NCBI GenBank assembly: GCA_016713505.1 | Contig: JADJPA010000001.1 | Coordinates: 2,865,501-2,929,500 of the forward strand | From: Candidatus Competibacteraceae bacterium | GTDB taxonomy: Bacteria > Pseudomonadota > Gammaproteobacteria > Competibacterales > Competibacteraceae | Direction of reading: 5' to 3' | Length of the DNA: 64,000 nt | Notes under the pieces: model-generated | The model's database searches: none | What the model was told of the DNA's origin: nothing | Seen by the model: the letters and a program-made list of their open reading frames with translations, nothing else | In this document: piece after piece, positions 1 through 8,838 of the stretch | How positions within the stretch are numbered: the stretch's first letter is position 1 | Layout of the letters: each line of letters begins with the position of its first letter | Made by a program: the position numbers and the translations under genes

Positions 1-1
1 G

Positions 2-310
2 GTGCCTTCATTTCGAGACTTGTCGCGGTTTCCGTCCAGCCGTCGCGACATTGCCATCGTGATCGATGAAGCCGTTGCGGTCCAGGCCATTTGCGACTGC
101 GTTCGCCAGCGAGGCGGCGAATTGCTACGCGCCGTTCGACTTTTTGACGATTATCGGGGAAAAGAAGTCCCCAAAGGGCGGAAAAGTTTGGCTTTGGGAT
201 TGATTCTACAGGACTTCTCGCGCAATCTTACAGATCATGTAGTCGAAGAGACCGTAGCCGGCATTATTGCGGGACTCACGGAACAGTTTGACGCAACGCT
301 TAGGGTTTAG
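2..310 (+). CDS. pheT: Phenylalanyl-tRNA synthetase beta chain, C-terminal part (partial)
   Basis: This is the 3' end of a gene cut by the window edge; the reading frame is open from the first bases, so the apparent GTG start at base 2 is not the true start. The roughly 102 residues match the ferredoxin-fold anticodon-binding (FDX-ACB) domain that closes PheT: the opening FPSSRRDIAIVID, the middle LFDDYRGKEVPKGRKSLA and the DHVVEETVAGI segment are typical. PheT forms the alpha2/beta2 enzyme that charges tRNA-Phe in the cytoplasm. The next gene, ihfA, begins 4 bases after the stop, which is the usual pheT-ihfA arrangement in gammaproteobacteria and implies cotranscription. Confidence 0.95.
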   Translation: MPSFRDLSRFPSSRRDIAIVIDEAVAVQAICDCVRQRGGELLRAVRLFDDYRGKEVPKGRKSLALGLILQDFSRNLTDHVVEETVAGIIAGLTEQFDATLRV

Positions 311-314
311 GAGC

Positions 315-614
315 ATGGCACTCACAAAAGCCGATATGGCGGAAAGGTTGTTCGAAGAACTGGGCATCAACAAACGCGAGGCCAAGGAATTGGTCGAGAT
401 TTTCTTCGAGGAAATCCGCAGCGCCCTGGAAGCGGGCCAACAGGTGAAGTTGTCCGGTTTTGGTAATTTCGATTTGCGGGACAAGAACCAGCGACCGGGC
501 CGCAATCCCAAGACCGGTCAGGAAATTCCGATCACCGCGCGCCGGGTCGTCACCTTCCGACCCGGCCAAAAGCTCAAGGCGCGGGTGGACGCCTTCAAGG
601 GCGAGGCGCAGTAA
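315..614 (+). CDS. ihfA: Integration host factor subunit alpha
   Basis: A 99-residue DNA-bending protein of the HU/IHF family, the same length as E. coli IhfA. It pairs with IhfB to bend DNA at specific sites in recombination, replication and transcription. The protein begins MALTKADMAERLFEELG and carries the family signature around residues 45-65 (SGFGNFDLRDKNQRPGRNPK), including the proline-containing beta arm that inserts into the minor groove. The ATG at 315 is chosen over an upstream in-frame start inside pheT because it gives the exact family length and has TAGGAG just before it. The gene follows pheT by 4 bases and precedes tRNA-Pro. Confidence 0.97.
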   Translation: MALTKADMAERLFEELGINKREAKELVEIFFEEIRSALEAGQQVKLSGFGNFDLRDKNQRPGRNPKTGQEIPITARRVVTFRPGQKLKARVDAFKGEAQ

Positions 615-699
615 TGTCGCGACAAGAATCAAATGCTTGGCAAAACCAAGCGATTCCATTAGCATTACCCACCTTCGCGGCGGCCGGTCCGCCGCGCTT

Positions 700-777
<78 letters not shown>

Positions 778-785
778 TCAAAAAA

Positions 786-823
786 CGGCTTGGCAAACCA
801 TCACCAAGCCGCTTTTCTTTTTG
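786..823 (+). terminator. Rho-independent terminator after tRNA-Pro
   Basis: CGGCTTGG at 786-793 pairs with CCAAGCCG at 804-811, leaving a 10-base loop, and is followed by CTTTTCTTTTT. The stem plus T tract sits 9 bases after the tRNA CCA and ends the pheT-ihfA-tRNA unit before the convergent permease gene. Confidence 0.85.
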
Positions 824-851
824 CGTTATCGGGGTCCGATAGACACTCGAT

Positions 852-1751
852 TTAACCCTTCATCCCCCCCAGCATGATGCCCGCGATGTAGTATTTCTGA
901 AGGACCACGAACAGCAGCATCACCGGCAACACGGTGAGCACCGAACCGGCCATCATCAATTCAGTGTCTTGGACATGTTCGCCTAGCAGGTTAGCAAGGG
1001 CGACCGGCAAGGTGTAGCGATCGCTGTCGGTCAGCACGATCAGTGGCCACATGAAATCGTTCCAGGCGCCGAGGAAAGTGAAAATCGCCAACGTCACCAG
1101 AATTGGCCGGCACAGCGGTAGGATCAACGACCAATAGATGCGAAACTCGCCAGCGCCGTCCATCCGCGCAGCGTCGAGCAAGCTGTCCGGTATCGCCAGC
1201 AAATACTGCCGGATTAAAAAGATACCGAAAATGCTGGCCATGCCGGGAATGATGACCCCCCAATAGGTGTTGATCAGCCCAAACTGCTTGAGCAGCAGGA
1301 ACAAGGGCAGCATCGCCACTTGGGCGGGAATCACCATCGCCGCTAACAACCCCCGAAACAGCCGGTCGCGGCCGCGAAAGCGGAACTTGGCGAAGGCGTA
1401 ACCGGCCATCGAATTGATCAGCAAGGAGATCAAGGTCACAGCACCGGCCAGCAAGGCGCTGTTGAGCAGGTAGCGGGCCAGATCGAGCCGGGTAAACAGC
1501 GCCACGTAATGCTCGAAGGTGAGGGTGCTGGGCCACAGGTGCGGCGGATAACTGTTGGCTTCGCCAGCCGGCATCAGCGACGCCGCCACCATCCACAGCA
1601 AAGGCAGCAGCGTCAGGGCCACGCCAACCGCGAGCAAACCATACAGCAGCAAGCCGGCAGCGAACGAGCGTCCGCGCTGGCCGATCAGAAAACCCACCGA
1701 CATCGGGGTGGGCGGGTGGGTACGCGCCGTTGGAGCGTTCGATTGTGTCAT
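852..1751 (-). CDS. Carbohydrate ABC transporter permease, MalG type
   Basis: A 299-residue inner-membrane protein of the binding-protein-dependent permease family, with six predicted hydrophobic segments and the cytoplasmic EAA loop (DAARMDGAGEFRIYWSLILP, about residues 195-215) that docks on the ATPase. By homology it is one half of the sugar-specific membrane channel in CUT1-type importers. The ATG at 1751 is chosen over an ATG seven codons upstream because AAGGAGG lies 5 bases before it. The gene stands alone: no second permease, binding protein or ATPase lies beside it. The MalF-type permease and binding lipoprotein at 44.3-46.5 kb are the likely partners. Substrate is unknown; the family suggests an oligosaccharide or polyol. 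Confidence 0.9.
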   Translation of the reverse strand: MTQSNAPTARTHPPTPMSVGFLIGQRGRSFAAGLLLYGLLAVGVALTLLPLLWMVAASLMPAGEANSYPPHLWPSTLTFEHYVALFTRLDLARYLLNSALLAGAVTLISLLINSMAGYAFAKFRFRGRDRLFRGLLAAMVIPAQVAMLPLFLLLKQFGLINTYWGVIIPGMASIFGIFLIRQYLLAIPDSLLDAARMDGAGEFRIYWSLILPLCRPILVTLAIFTFLGAWNDFMWPLIVLTDSDRYTLPVALANLLGEHVQDTELMMAGSVLTVLPVMLLFVVLQKYYIAGIMLGGMKG

Positions 1752-1890
1752 GGGGCCTCCTTCCCGCATCATTTTGGCATAATCGAAGCAAGACGCCTAA
1801 AAACTGGCCAACTGGAAGCCGTTCGATTCAACCCATAACGTCGAAGGCGGCGCCGGGCGGATATCTGAGAGACAGCCTTGCCAGGGCATG

Positions 1891-1926
1891 AAAAAAGAGC
1901 CTGAATTCGTATTCAGGCTCTTTTTT
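1891..1926 (-). terminator. Strong bidirectional hairpin after tRNA-Arg
   Basis: A perfect 16-bp inverted repeat (1891-1906 with 1911-1926, loop TCGT) with A runs on one side and T runs on the other. It can act as an intrinsic terminator in either direction. It lies 8 bases past the 3' end of tRNA-Arg, whose transcription runs leftward, so it most likely ends the csrA-tRNA transcripts. Confidence 0.85.
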
Positions 1927-1933
1927 ACTTTAC

Positions 1934-2010
1934 TGGCGCGCCCGGAGAGATTCGAACTCCCGACCACCTGGTTCGTAGCCAGGTACTCTATCCAACTGAG
2001 CTACGGGCGC
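1934..2010 (-). tRNA. tRNA-Arg (anticodon ACG)
   Basis: On the minus strand a 77-base cloverleaf begins GCGCCCGTAGCTCAGTTGG and ends CGGGCGC plus G and an encoded CCA. The anticodon stem CCTGG/CCAGG holds the loop CTACGAA, giving anticodon ACG (A34 normally deaminated to inosine by TadA), which reads CGU, CGC and CGA. It lies downstream of tRNA-Ser and csrA, a conserved gammaproteobacterial arrangement. Confidence 0.97.
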
Positions 2011-2079
2011 TTTGATTGGGGAGGCGGATTATGCGGATCAGGCCAGCCGATGTCAATTCCGCAGGCCCTTGCGCTAAAT

Positions 2080-2173
2080 TGGCGGAGAGAGAGGGATTCG
2101 AACCCTCGATGGAGTTTTATGTCCCCATACTCCCTTAGCAGGGGAGCGCCTTCAGCCGCTCGGCCATCTCTCC
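2080..2173 (-). tRNA. tRNA-Ser (anticodon GCT)
   Basis: On the minus strand a 94-base class II tRNA. The acceptor GGAGAGA pairs with TCTCTCC, followed by G and an encoded CCA (complement of 2080-2082). The anticodon loop CTGCTAA gives GCT, reading AGC/AGU serine codons. A long variable arm is present, as expected for tRNA-Ser. It sits between csrA and tRNA-Arg. Confidence 0.97.
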
Positions 2174-2251
2174 GGTGAATGCCCGCTACCGAACATTACA
2201 GGGATTTCAAGGATAGCGCCTGAGATCGCCGGCGTAAAGCCCCGAACCCGC

Positions 2252-2461
2252 TCAGGCGTCAGGCGGTGCGCTGTTGCCAGGCGCAGCGCCGCCGTCCTGC
2301 TCGCGTTTGATCCGTTCGTAGATTTCTTCGCGGTGCACCGCGATATCCTTGGGCGCATTGACCCCAATGCGGACCTGATTACCTTTCACGCCCAACACGG
2401 TAACGGTCACCTCGTCACCGATCATCAGCGTTTCTCCAACTCTGCGCGTCAAAATCAACAT
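2252..2461 (-). CDS. csrA: Carbon storage regulator, RNA-binding translational regulator
   Basis: A 69-residue CsrA/RsmA homodimeric RNA-binding protein beginning MLILTRRVGETLMIGDEV, with the family segment VRIGVNAPKDIAVHREEIYERI at about residues 31-52. R44 in VHREEI corresponds to the conserved RNA-contact arginine. CsrA binds GGA motifs near ribosome sites of target mRNAs and controls glycogen storage, motility and biofilm formation. The C-terminal extension (EQDGGAAPGNSAPPDA) is slightly longer than in E. coli (61 residues). It lies downstream of lysC and upstream of tRNA-Ser. Its presence fits a window rich in storage-sugar genes, though no direct target is claimed. Confidence 0.97.
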   Translation of the reverse strand: MLILTRRVGETLMIGDEVTVTVLGVKGNQVRIGVNAPKDIAVHREEIYERIKREQDGGAAPGNSAPPDA

Positions 2462-2569
2462 GTCAAGCTACTCCGTGTTCTTCCATATAAAAAGCATCAG
2501 GTCATCTCGCGGTTTTCGGCAGCCCGCGTTTATGGTCTAGCGCACGCTTCTCCAGGATTGATCGGGCTT

Positions 2570-3802
2570 TCAGGCGGCCTTCTCCAGTTCGAACGCCTCG
2601 TGCAGGGCGCGAACTCCCAACTCCAAGTATTTTTCGTCGACCACCACCGAAATCTTGATTTCGGAGGTCGAAATCATGCGGATATTGATCCCTTCCTTCG
2701 CCAGCGCCTGGAACATCCGGGTGGCGACGCCAGCGTGGGAGCGCATGCCGATGCCGACCAGAGCCAGCTTGGCGATTTTGTTGTCGCCCGTCACTTCACG
2801 GGCACCCAATTGGACAGCGTGAGCCCGCAAAATTTCCAGGGTCCGTTCGTAATCGTTGCGGTGGACCGTGAACGTAAAATCGGCGGTGCTGTCCCGTCCG
2901 ACATTCTGGACGATCATGTCGACTTCGATATTGGCGCCGGAAACCGGTCCCAAGATGCTGAAGGCAATGCCGGGCCGGTCGGGCACGCCGAGCACGGTAA
3001 CCTTGGCTTCGTCGCGGTTGAACGCGATACCGGAAATCAACTCTTTCTCCATGGGGTCCGCCTCAAATGCTTCCTCAAAAGTGATCAAGGTGCCCGGCCC
3101 TTCCTGAAAGGTCGATAGCACACGCAATGGGACATTATGCTTGCCCGCAAATTCCACGGAACGAATCTGCAACACCTTGGAGCCGGAGCTCGCCATCTCC
3201 AGCATTTCCTCAAACGTGATGCGATCCAACCGGCGCGCTTCGGGAACCACCCGCGGGTCGGTGGTGTAAACACCGTCGACATCGGTGTAAATCTGGCACT
3301 CGTCCGCCTTGAGCGCGGCGGCCAACGCGACACCCGTGGTGTCGGAGCCACCTCGGCCCAAAGTGGTGATATTGCCGTTCTCGTCCACCCCCTGAAAGCC
3401 GGCGACCACCACGATGCGCCCGGCGTTCAGATCGGCGCGCATGGCGTCAGCTGCGATCTTTTCGATGCGGGCTTTATTGAAGGCATCATCGGTGAGGATG
3501 GGAACTTGTCCGCCGGTGTAGGAACGAGCCGGACAGCCGCGCTTTTCCAACGCGATACACAACAGCGCGATGGTGACCTGCTCGCCGGTCGCCAGCAGCA
3601 CGTCCAATTCCCGCGGGCTGGGACGGGGGGTAATACTCTTAGCCAGACCGAGCAACCGGTCGGTCTCACCGCTCATGGCTGACACCACAACCACTATTTG
3701 GTGGCCACGTTTGTGCCAGTCGATCACCTTTTCCGCCACGTTATCGATACGCTCTAGGTTCCCCACCGAGGTACCGCCATATTTTTGTACAATGAGCGAC
3801 AT
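2570..3802 (-). CDS. lysC: Aspartate kinase, monofunctional, with ACT regulatory domains
   Basis: A 410-residue cytoplasmic enzyme that phosphorylates L-aspartate to 4-phospho-aspartate, the first step toward lysine, threonine, methionine and diaminopimelate. The amino-acid kinase domain begins with the signature KYGGTSVG (residues 7-14) and continues with the GRGGSDTTG nucleotide-site motif. Two ACT domains occupy roughly residues 265-410 (VTVLGVPDRPGIAFSILGPV; LALVGIGMRSHAGVATRMF) and are expected to give allosteric feedback by lysine and/or threonine. The length matches the short LysC class with no homoserine dehydrogenase fusion. It is placed between alaS and csrA, as in many gammaproteobacteria. 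Confidence 0.96.
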   Translation of the reverse strand: MSLIVQKYGGTSVGNLERIDNVAEKVIDWHKRGHQIVVVVSAMSGETDRLLGLAKSITPRPSPRELDVLLATGEQVTIALLCIALEKRGCPARSYTGGQVPILTDDAFNKARIEKIAADAMRADLNAGRIVVVAGFQGVDENGNITTLGRGGSDTTGVALAAALKADECQIYTDVDGVYTTDPRVVPEARRLDRITFEEMLEMASSGSKVLQIRSVEFAGKHNVPLRVLSTFQEGPGTLITFEEAFEADPMEKELISGIAFNRDEAKVTVLGVPDRPGIAFSILGPVSGANIEVDMIVQNVGRDSTADFTFTVHRNDYERTLEILRAHAVQLGAREVTGDNKIAKLALVGIGMRSHAGVATRMFQALAKEGINIRMISTSEIKISVVVDEKYLELGVRALHEAFELEKAA

Positions 3803-4018
3803 ATATCCCTACAAAATCTGAATTAAAGCTCATGGTCGCTTGAGAAGATGGCGACTTAAAAGGCGGACAAGTATAACGGAAAAATAGCCATATCCAAAAA
3901 AAATTCATGTCGCGTTGCGGCAACGCACTCCCTTGATACAAAACGGAGATTGCAAAGCTGGCTGGACGCTGGCTGAAGGGAAACAGCTTGCTCTCCAGTC
4001 GAGGCTGCTATGACAATT

Positions 4019-6646
4019 TCAGGTGAGTTGCGCTCGGACCCACTCCGGCACTGAACTCAGGGCCTTGTCCAATTGGGAAGGATCAGCGCCGCCGGCTTGA
4101 GCCAGATCCGGGCGTCCGCCGCCTTTGCCGCCGACCTGCTGGGCCACGGCGTTGACTAGGTCGCCGGCCTTGATCCGCGCGGTTTCCGCTGGGGTGACGC
4201 CGGCCACCAAGCGCACCTTGCCGTCCTCGACCGTGGCCAGCACCACCGCCGCCGCCTTGAGCTGGTCCTTATAGCGGTCCACTGCTTCGCGCAGGGTCTT
4301 GGCGTCCACGCCATCGAGCCGGGCGGCCAGCACCTTGATGCCGTCCACCGCCACCGCCTGACCGATCAGATCGGCCCCCTGACCGCTGGCCAGCCGGCCC
4401 TTGAGTTGTTCGATTTCCTTCTCCAACTGCCGGCTTCGCTCCACCAGTTGGCGGATCTTGTCGGGGAAATTGTCGCGGTCGCCCTTAACCAGTTGCGCGG
4501 CTTGCCGGGCGCGGTCCTGGAGCGCGGTGATATGATCGAGCGCCCGCTCGCCGGTGACCGCCTCGATCCGGCGCACTCCGGCGGCCACGCCGCTTTCGGA
4601 GACGATCTTGAGCAGGCCGATATCGCCGACCCGGCGGACGTGGGTGCCGCCGCACAATTCGGTTGAAAAATCGCCCATCCGCAGCACCCGCACGCGGTCG
4701 CCGTACTTCTCGCCGAACAAGGCCATCGCCCCGGCGGCCACAGCCTCCTCGGGGGCCATGATTTCGGTTTCCACCGCGACGTTGCCGCGAATCTGCGCGT
4801 TGACCAAGCGCTCGATGGTTTCAAGCTGTTCGGCGCTGACCGGTTCGAAATGCGAAAAGTCGAAGCGCAGGCGCTGCGGATCGACCAACGAACCTTTTTG
4901 CGCGACATGCGGGCCCAGCACCCGACGCAAGGCCGCGTGGAGCAGATGGGTCGCGGAGTGATGCAGGGCGGTCGCTTGGCGCTTGGCCGGGTCCACTTGC
5001 ACTAAAACGCGCGCGCCGCGCCGCAGTCGGCCTTGGTTGAGCGCGCCGATATGGACGAAAATTCCCTCGCCCTGTTTTTGGGTGTCGCGGACTTCAAATT
5101 CCAAGCCGTCCGCCCGCAGCCAACCGGCGTCGCCGACCTGACCGCCGGATTCGGCGTAGAACGGCGTGTGATCGAGCACCACCAAACCCTCGTCACCGGC
5201 GTGCAGTTCCTCAACCGGCCGGTTGTCGCGAAACAGGGCGATGACGGTGGCGTCTTCCTCCAGACGGTCGTAGCCGTGAAATTCGGTGGAGCCGGCGATG
5301 CCGAGATCGTGGCTCTGACGCAAGCCGAATTGGCTGTGCGCCCGCGCCCGTTCACGCTGTCCCTCCATCTCGCGCTCGAAACCGGCCTGATCCACCCGCA
5401 AGCTGCGCTCGCGGGCGATGTCGGCGGTCAGATCGACCGGGAAACCGTAGGTGTCGTAGAGTTTGAACACCGCCTCGCCGGGAATGACGGTCCCGGACAG
5501 GTGCGCGATGCTCTCCTCCAACAGCCGCATTCCGTGCGAGAGGGTTTCGGCGAAGCGCTCTTCCTCCTGCTGGATGACGCGGGTCACCTGATCTTGCGCG
5601 TGGCGCAGTTCGGGGTACGCATCGCCCATCTCCGCCGCCAGCGGTGCGACCAGAGTGTGAAAGAAACCGCCGGTCGCACCCAACTTGTGGCCGTGGCGGA
5701 TGGCGCGGCGCATGATCCGCCGCAGCACGTAGCCGCGCCCCTCGTTGGACGGCAAGACGCCGTCGGCGATCAGAAACGCGGTGGCGCGGATGTGATCGGC
5801 GATGACTCGCAGCGAGCTGGATTGCAAATCCGTAGTCCCGGTCGCCGCGGCGGCGGCCGCGATCAGCTGCTGAAACAGGTCGATTTCATAGTTGCTGTGC
5901 ACGCCCTGCATCACCGCCGCCAGCCGTTCCAGCCCCATGCCGGTATCGACCGAGGGTTTCGGCAGCGGCGTCAGCGCGCCGTCGGCGCCGCGGTCGAACT
6001 GCATGAACACCAGATTCCAGATTTCGATATAGCGGTCGCCGTCGGCGTCGGCCGTGCCGGGCGGACCGCCGGCGATGTCCGGGCCGTGGTCGTAAAAGAT
6101 CTCCGAACACGGGCCGCAGGGGCCGGTATCGCCCATCGCCCAAAAGTTGTCGCTCTCGTAGCGCTTGCCGCCGGGCTTGTCGCCGATTCGGGCGATCCGC
6201 TCCCTGGGAACCTTGATCTCATCGGCCCAAACCTGATAAGCCTCGTCATCGGTTTCATACACTGTGACCCACAGCTTGTCCGCCGGCAGCTGCAACACGC
6301 CGGTCAGAAATTCCCAGCCGAAGTGAATGGCGTCGCGCTTGAAATAATCGCCGAAGCTGAAATTGCCCAGCATCTCGAAAAAGGTGTGATGGCGGGCGGT
6401 GTAACCGACGTTTTCCAGATCGTTGTGCTTGCCGCCGGCTCGCACGCAGCGCTGCGCGGTCGCCGCCCGCCGGTACGGGCGCGGGTCGCGGCCGGTGAAC
6501 ACGTCCTTGAACTGGACCATCCCGGCGTTGGTGAACAGCAAGGTGCTGTCGTTGATGGGCACCAGCGGGCTGCTGGCCACCACTTCATGGCCGCGATCGC
6601 GGAAATAATTCAAAAAAAGCGTGCGGAGTTGGGCGCTGCTGGTCAT
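4019..6646 (-). CDS. alaS: Alanyl-tRNA synthetase
   Basis: An 875-residue class II synthetase (E. coli AlaS has 876). It begins MTSSAQLRTLFLNYFRDRGH; the catalytic core includes the motif 2 region FFEMLGNFSFGDYFKRDAI. The editing domain has HHSATHLLH around residue 562 and CGGTHV around residue 665, the zinc-binding editing residues that hydrolyse mischarged Ser/Gly-tRNA-Ala. The C-terminal part carries a coiled-coil stretch and the DHHA1-type glycine-rich segment GGKGGGRPDLAQAGG. The ATG at 6646 is preferred over an upstream TTG because it matches family length. recX ends 31 bases upstream, so recA-recX-alaS are probably cotranscribed. Confidence 0.97.
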   Translation of the reverse strand: MTSSAQLRTLFLNYFRDRGHEVVASSPLVPINDSTLLFTNAGMVQFKDVFTGRDPRPYRRAATAQRCVRAGGKHNDLENVGYTARHHTFFEMLGNFSFGDYFKRDAIHFGWEFLTGVLQLPADKLWVTVYETDDEAYQVWADEIKVPRERIARIGDKPGGKRYESDNFWAMGDTGPCGPCSEIFYDHGPDIAGGPPGTADADGDRYIEIWNLVFMQFDRGADGALTPLPKPSVDTGMGLERLAAVMQGVHSNYEIDLFQQLIAAAAAATGTTDLQSSSLRVIADHIRATAFLIADGVLPSNEGRGYVLRRIMRRAIRHGHKLGATGGFFHTLVAPLAAEMGDAYPELRHAQDQVTRVIQQEEERFAETLSHGMRLLEESIAHLSGTVIPGEAVFKLYDTYGFPVDLTADIARERSLRVDQAGFEREMEGQRERARAHSQFGLRQSHDLGIAGSTEFHGYDRLEEDATVIALFRDNRPVEELHAGDEGLVVLDHTPFYAESGGQVGDAGWLRADGLEFEVRDTQKQGEGIFVHIGALNQGRLRRGARVLVQVDPAKRQATALHHSATHLLHAALRRVLGPHVAQKGSLVDPQRLRFDFSHFEPVSAEQLETIERLVNAQIRGNVAVETEIMAPEEAVAAGAMALFGEKYGDRVRVLRMGDFSTELCGGTHVRRVGDIGLLKIVSESGVAAGVRRIEAVTGERALDHITALQDRARQAAQLVKGDRDNFPDKIRQLVERSRQLEKEIEQLKGRLASGQGADLIGQAVAVDGIKVLAARLDGVDAKTLREAVDRYKDQLKAAAVVLATVEDGKVRLVAGVTPAETARIKAGDLVNAVAQQVGGKGGGRPDLAQAGGADPSQLDKALSSVPEWVRAQLT

Positions 6647-6677
6647 GGTCGGACGTCTGATCGGGTTGGAATGGATA

Positions 6678-7154
6678 TTAGACCGCTTCAAACAACTGTT
6701 TGATTTGCTCTAGGGTAAAGCCGTGCTGGCGCAATACCCGCGTTTGCTGCATCCGGCCCGCCGCGTCGGCGGGGATCGACGACTTAAAACGCTTGCGATG
6801 TAATTCCCGCAGCTTGGAAAACCACTGATCCGACAAGTCGTCCACGGCGGCGGCGACCGCGTCGTCCGGCACGCCGCGCTCGCGCAGTTCGCGGGCGATC
6901 CGCAGCGGCCCGTAGCCTTTGTCGGCTCGCGCGCAGGCGTAAAGCTCGGCATAGCGACCCTCATCGAGCAGCCGTTCCTCGATCAGACGATCCAACACCG
7001 GCTCGATGCGCTCGATCGGGAAACCCCGCTGGAGCAATTTTTGCCGCAGTTCCAGCCGGGAGTGCTCGCGTCGGGCCAGCAGTTCCAGCGCCTTGGCGCG
7101 GATCGCGGCCGGCGCGGCGTCGGGGGGCTTCTCAGAGTTCCGGGTCCAGTTCAT
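6678..7154 (-). CDS. recX: RecA regulatory protein RecX
   Basis: A 158-residue protein made of tandem three-helix repeats, binding in the RecA filament groove and limiting RecA activity. Family hallmarks visible are ALELLARREHSRLELRQKL near residue 25, GFPIERIEPVLDRLIEERLLDEGRYAELY in the middle and KGYGPLRIARELRERGV, in which GP.RI..EL..RG is the classic RecX motif. The ATG at 7154 overlaps the last 23 bases of recA, so translation is likely coupled. It lies between recA and alaS, the standard arrangement. Confidence 0.94.
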   Translation of the reverse strand: MNWTRNSEKPPDAAPAAIRAKALELLARREHSRLELRQKLLQRGFPIERIEPVLDRLIEERLLDEGRYAELYACARADKGYGPLRIARELRERGVPDDAVAAAVDDLSDQWFSKLRELHRKRFKSSIPADAAGRMQQTRVLRQHGFTLEQIKQLFEAV

Positions 7155-8211
7155 CGGCAACCGGCGCGTCGGCGTCATCGTTGATGGCGGCTGCCTCAGC
7201 CGTACCCGGCACCGCCTCGGGACGGCTGAAGAAATGATCGCGGATTTTGTCTTCCAACTCGCGGGCCAATTCGGGATTCTCCTTGAGATAGGTGCGGGCG
7301 TTGTCCTTGCCCTGGCCGATGCGGGTGCCGCCGCAACTGTACCAAGCGCCGGATTTCTCGATCAGCCCGACTTTCACGCCGAGATCGATCACTTCGCCCA
7401 GCCGGGATGCCCCCTCGCCGTAGAGGATTTCAAACTCGGCCTGTTTGAACGGTGGAGCCATCTTGTTTTTGACAACCTTGACGCGGGTTTCATTACCGAC
7501 GACCTCATCGCCTTTCTTGATCGAGCCGATGCGGCGGATGTCCAACCGGACCGAGGCGTAGAATTTGAGGGCGTTGCCGCCGGTGGTCGTTTCCGGCGAG
7601 CCGAACATCACACCTATTTTCATCCTAATTTGATTGATAAAAATCACCAGCGTGTTGGAGCGTTTGATGTTGGCGGTGAGCTTGCGCAGCGCCTGGCTCA
7701 TCAACCGCGCTTGCAGGCCGACGTGGGAGTCACCCATATCGCCTTCGATTTCAGCCTTGGGGGTCAGCGCCGCCACCGAATCGATCACCAAGGTGTCGAC
7801 CGCGCCGGAGCGCACCAACATGTCGGCGATTTCCAGGGCTTGTTCGCCGGTGTCGGGTTGCGAAACCAACAGGTCATCGACATTGACTCCCAGCTTGGCG
7901 GCATAAATCGGGTCCAAGGCGTGTTCGGCGTCGACGAAGGCCGCGCAACCGCCCTGCCGCTGGGATTCGGCGATGACTTGCAAGGCCAGCGTGGTTTTGC
8001 CGGATGACTCGGGGCCATAGATTTCGGTCACTCGCCCGCGCGGCAAACCGCCGATGCCCAGCGCGATATCGAGACCCAGCGAGCCGGTCGAAACCGTCAT
8101 CACATCGCGGGATATGCTGGTATCGCCCAAGCGCATCACGGCGCCCTTACCGAACTGACGTTCGATCTGGGTCAGCGCGCCGGCCAGCGCTTTTTTCTTG
8201 TTGTCATCCAT
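7132..8211 (-). CDS. recA: Recombinase A
   Basis: A 359-residue ATP-dependent strand-exchange protein that also activates LexA self-cleavage in the SOS response. The sequence begins MDDNKKKALAGALTQIERQF. Walker A is GPESSGKT at residues 66-73; the Walker B region is DTLVIDSVAAL; the DNA-binding loop L2 region is INQIRMKIGVMFGSPETTTGG. The acidic C-terminal tail (INDDADAPVADELDPEL) is typical. The gene is followed by an overlapping recX and preceded by thpR and cinA in the same direction. No consensus LexA box was found by eye in the 93 bases between thpR and recA. Confidence 0.98.
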   Translation of the reverse strand: MDDNKKKALAGALTQIERQFGKGAVMRLGDTSISRDVMTVSTGSLGLDIALGIGGLPRGRVTEIYGPESSGKTTLALQVIAESQRQGGCAAFVDAEHALDPIYAAKLGVNVDDLLVSQPDTGEQALEIADMLVRSGAVDTLVIDSVAALTPKAEIEGDMGDSHVGLQARLMSQALRKLTANIKRSNTLVIFINQIRMKIGVMFGSPETTTGGNALKFYASVRLDIRRIGSIKKGDEVVGNETRVKVVKNKMAPPFKQAEFEILYGEGASRLGEVIDLGVKVGLIEKSGAWYSCGGTRIGQGKDNARTYLKENPELARELEDKIRDHFFSRPEAVPGTAEAAAINDDADAPVADELDPEL

Positions 8212-8304
8212 TTCGAGGGTCCTTTTGTTGGCAAGGTTGAAAAGGGGTCGGTGAGCTTGGAAACGGTTGTTTTCAGCGATTATTCCACAGAAGCAACGGC
8301 TAAC

Positions 8305-8838
8305 CTAGCCCCCGGACCAGCGGCGCAGAACGCGGTATTGTGAGACCGTTTCTTCCGGCAATGATTCGACCAGAGCGATCTCACGGACCGGCCAACAGAC
8401 TGGCGTGACGGGCGGGCGAGCCGGCGCGGGTCCGGGAAATTTGCGGGCGAGCGTAATGTGAGCCTGGAACGCACGCCGTTCGGGCGTGAAGCCACAATCG
8501 CGCAGCAGCCGGCTCAAGTCCGCCACCAACTCGTAAAGTTCCGGCGGGGTTTGGCTGGAGCCCAGCCATAGAATGCGCGGCCGCGGCCAGTAGCCGTAAT
8601 GATCCAATCTCAATTCCAGCGCCGGTATCCGCACATCCGCGAGCGCAGCTTCGTAAGCCGCATGGCGGGCGGCGTCCGTGGCGCCTAGAAATACCAGCGT
8701 CAAATGCAGGTTGGCGTCGCGTATCCGGCGGCGACCGGCGACCTCGGTCGCCAGTGCGGCGATATCCCGGCGCACGGTGTCCTCCGGCCACAGCGCCAGA
8801 AACAGTCGCCGGGTTTCAGGCGGGTTGGGAAAAGACAT
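8305..8838 (-). CDS. thpR: RNA 2',3'-cyclic phosphodiesterase (2H phosphoesterase)
   Basis: A 177-residue LigT/ThpR-like enzyme of the 2H phosphoesterase family, which opens 2',3'-cyclic phosphate ends of RNA. Both catalytic HxTx motifs are visible: HLTL at residues 45-48 and HITL at residues 127-130, with the family context RLFLALWPED at the N terminus and FQAHITLAR. The ATG at 8838 starts MSFPNPPETRRLFLAL and overlaps the end of cinA by 23 bases; an upstream in-frame start would add 32 residues in the wrong place for the family. It is part of the corA-cinA-thpR run upstream of recA. Confidence 0.9.
   Translation of the reverse strand: MSFPNPPETRRLFLALWPEDTVRRDIAALATEVAGRRRIRDANLHLTLVFLGATDAARHAAYEAALADVRIPALELRLDHYGYWPRPRILWLGSSQTPPELYELVADLSRLLRDCGFTPERRAFQAHITLARKFPGPAPARPPVTPVCWPVREIALVESLPEETVSQYRVLRRWSGG

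Noticed and set aside
5033..6703. A 556-codon open frame opposite alaS
   Set aside because: Antisense shadow of a well-conserved gene in GC-rich DNA; the low-complexity translation matches no family.
8212..8304. Possible LexA box before recA
   Set aside because: A CTGT half site is seen on the minus strand but no matching ACAG at the right distance.
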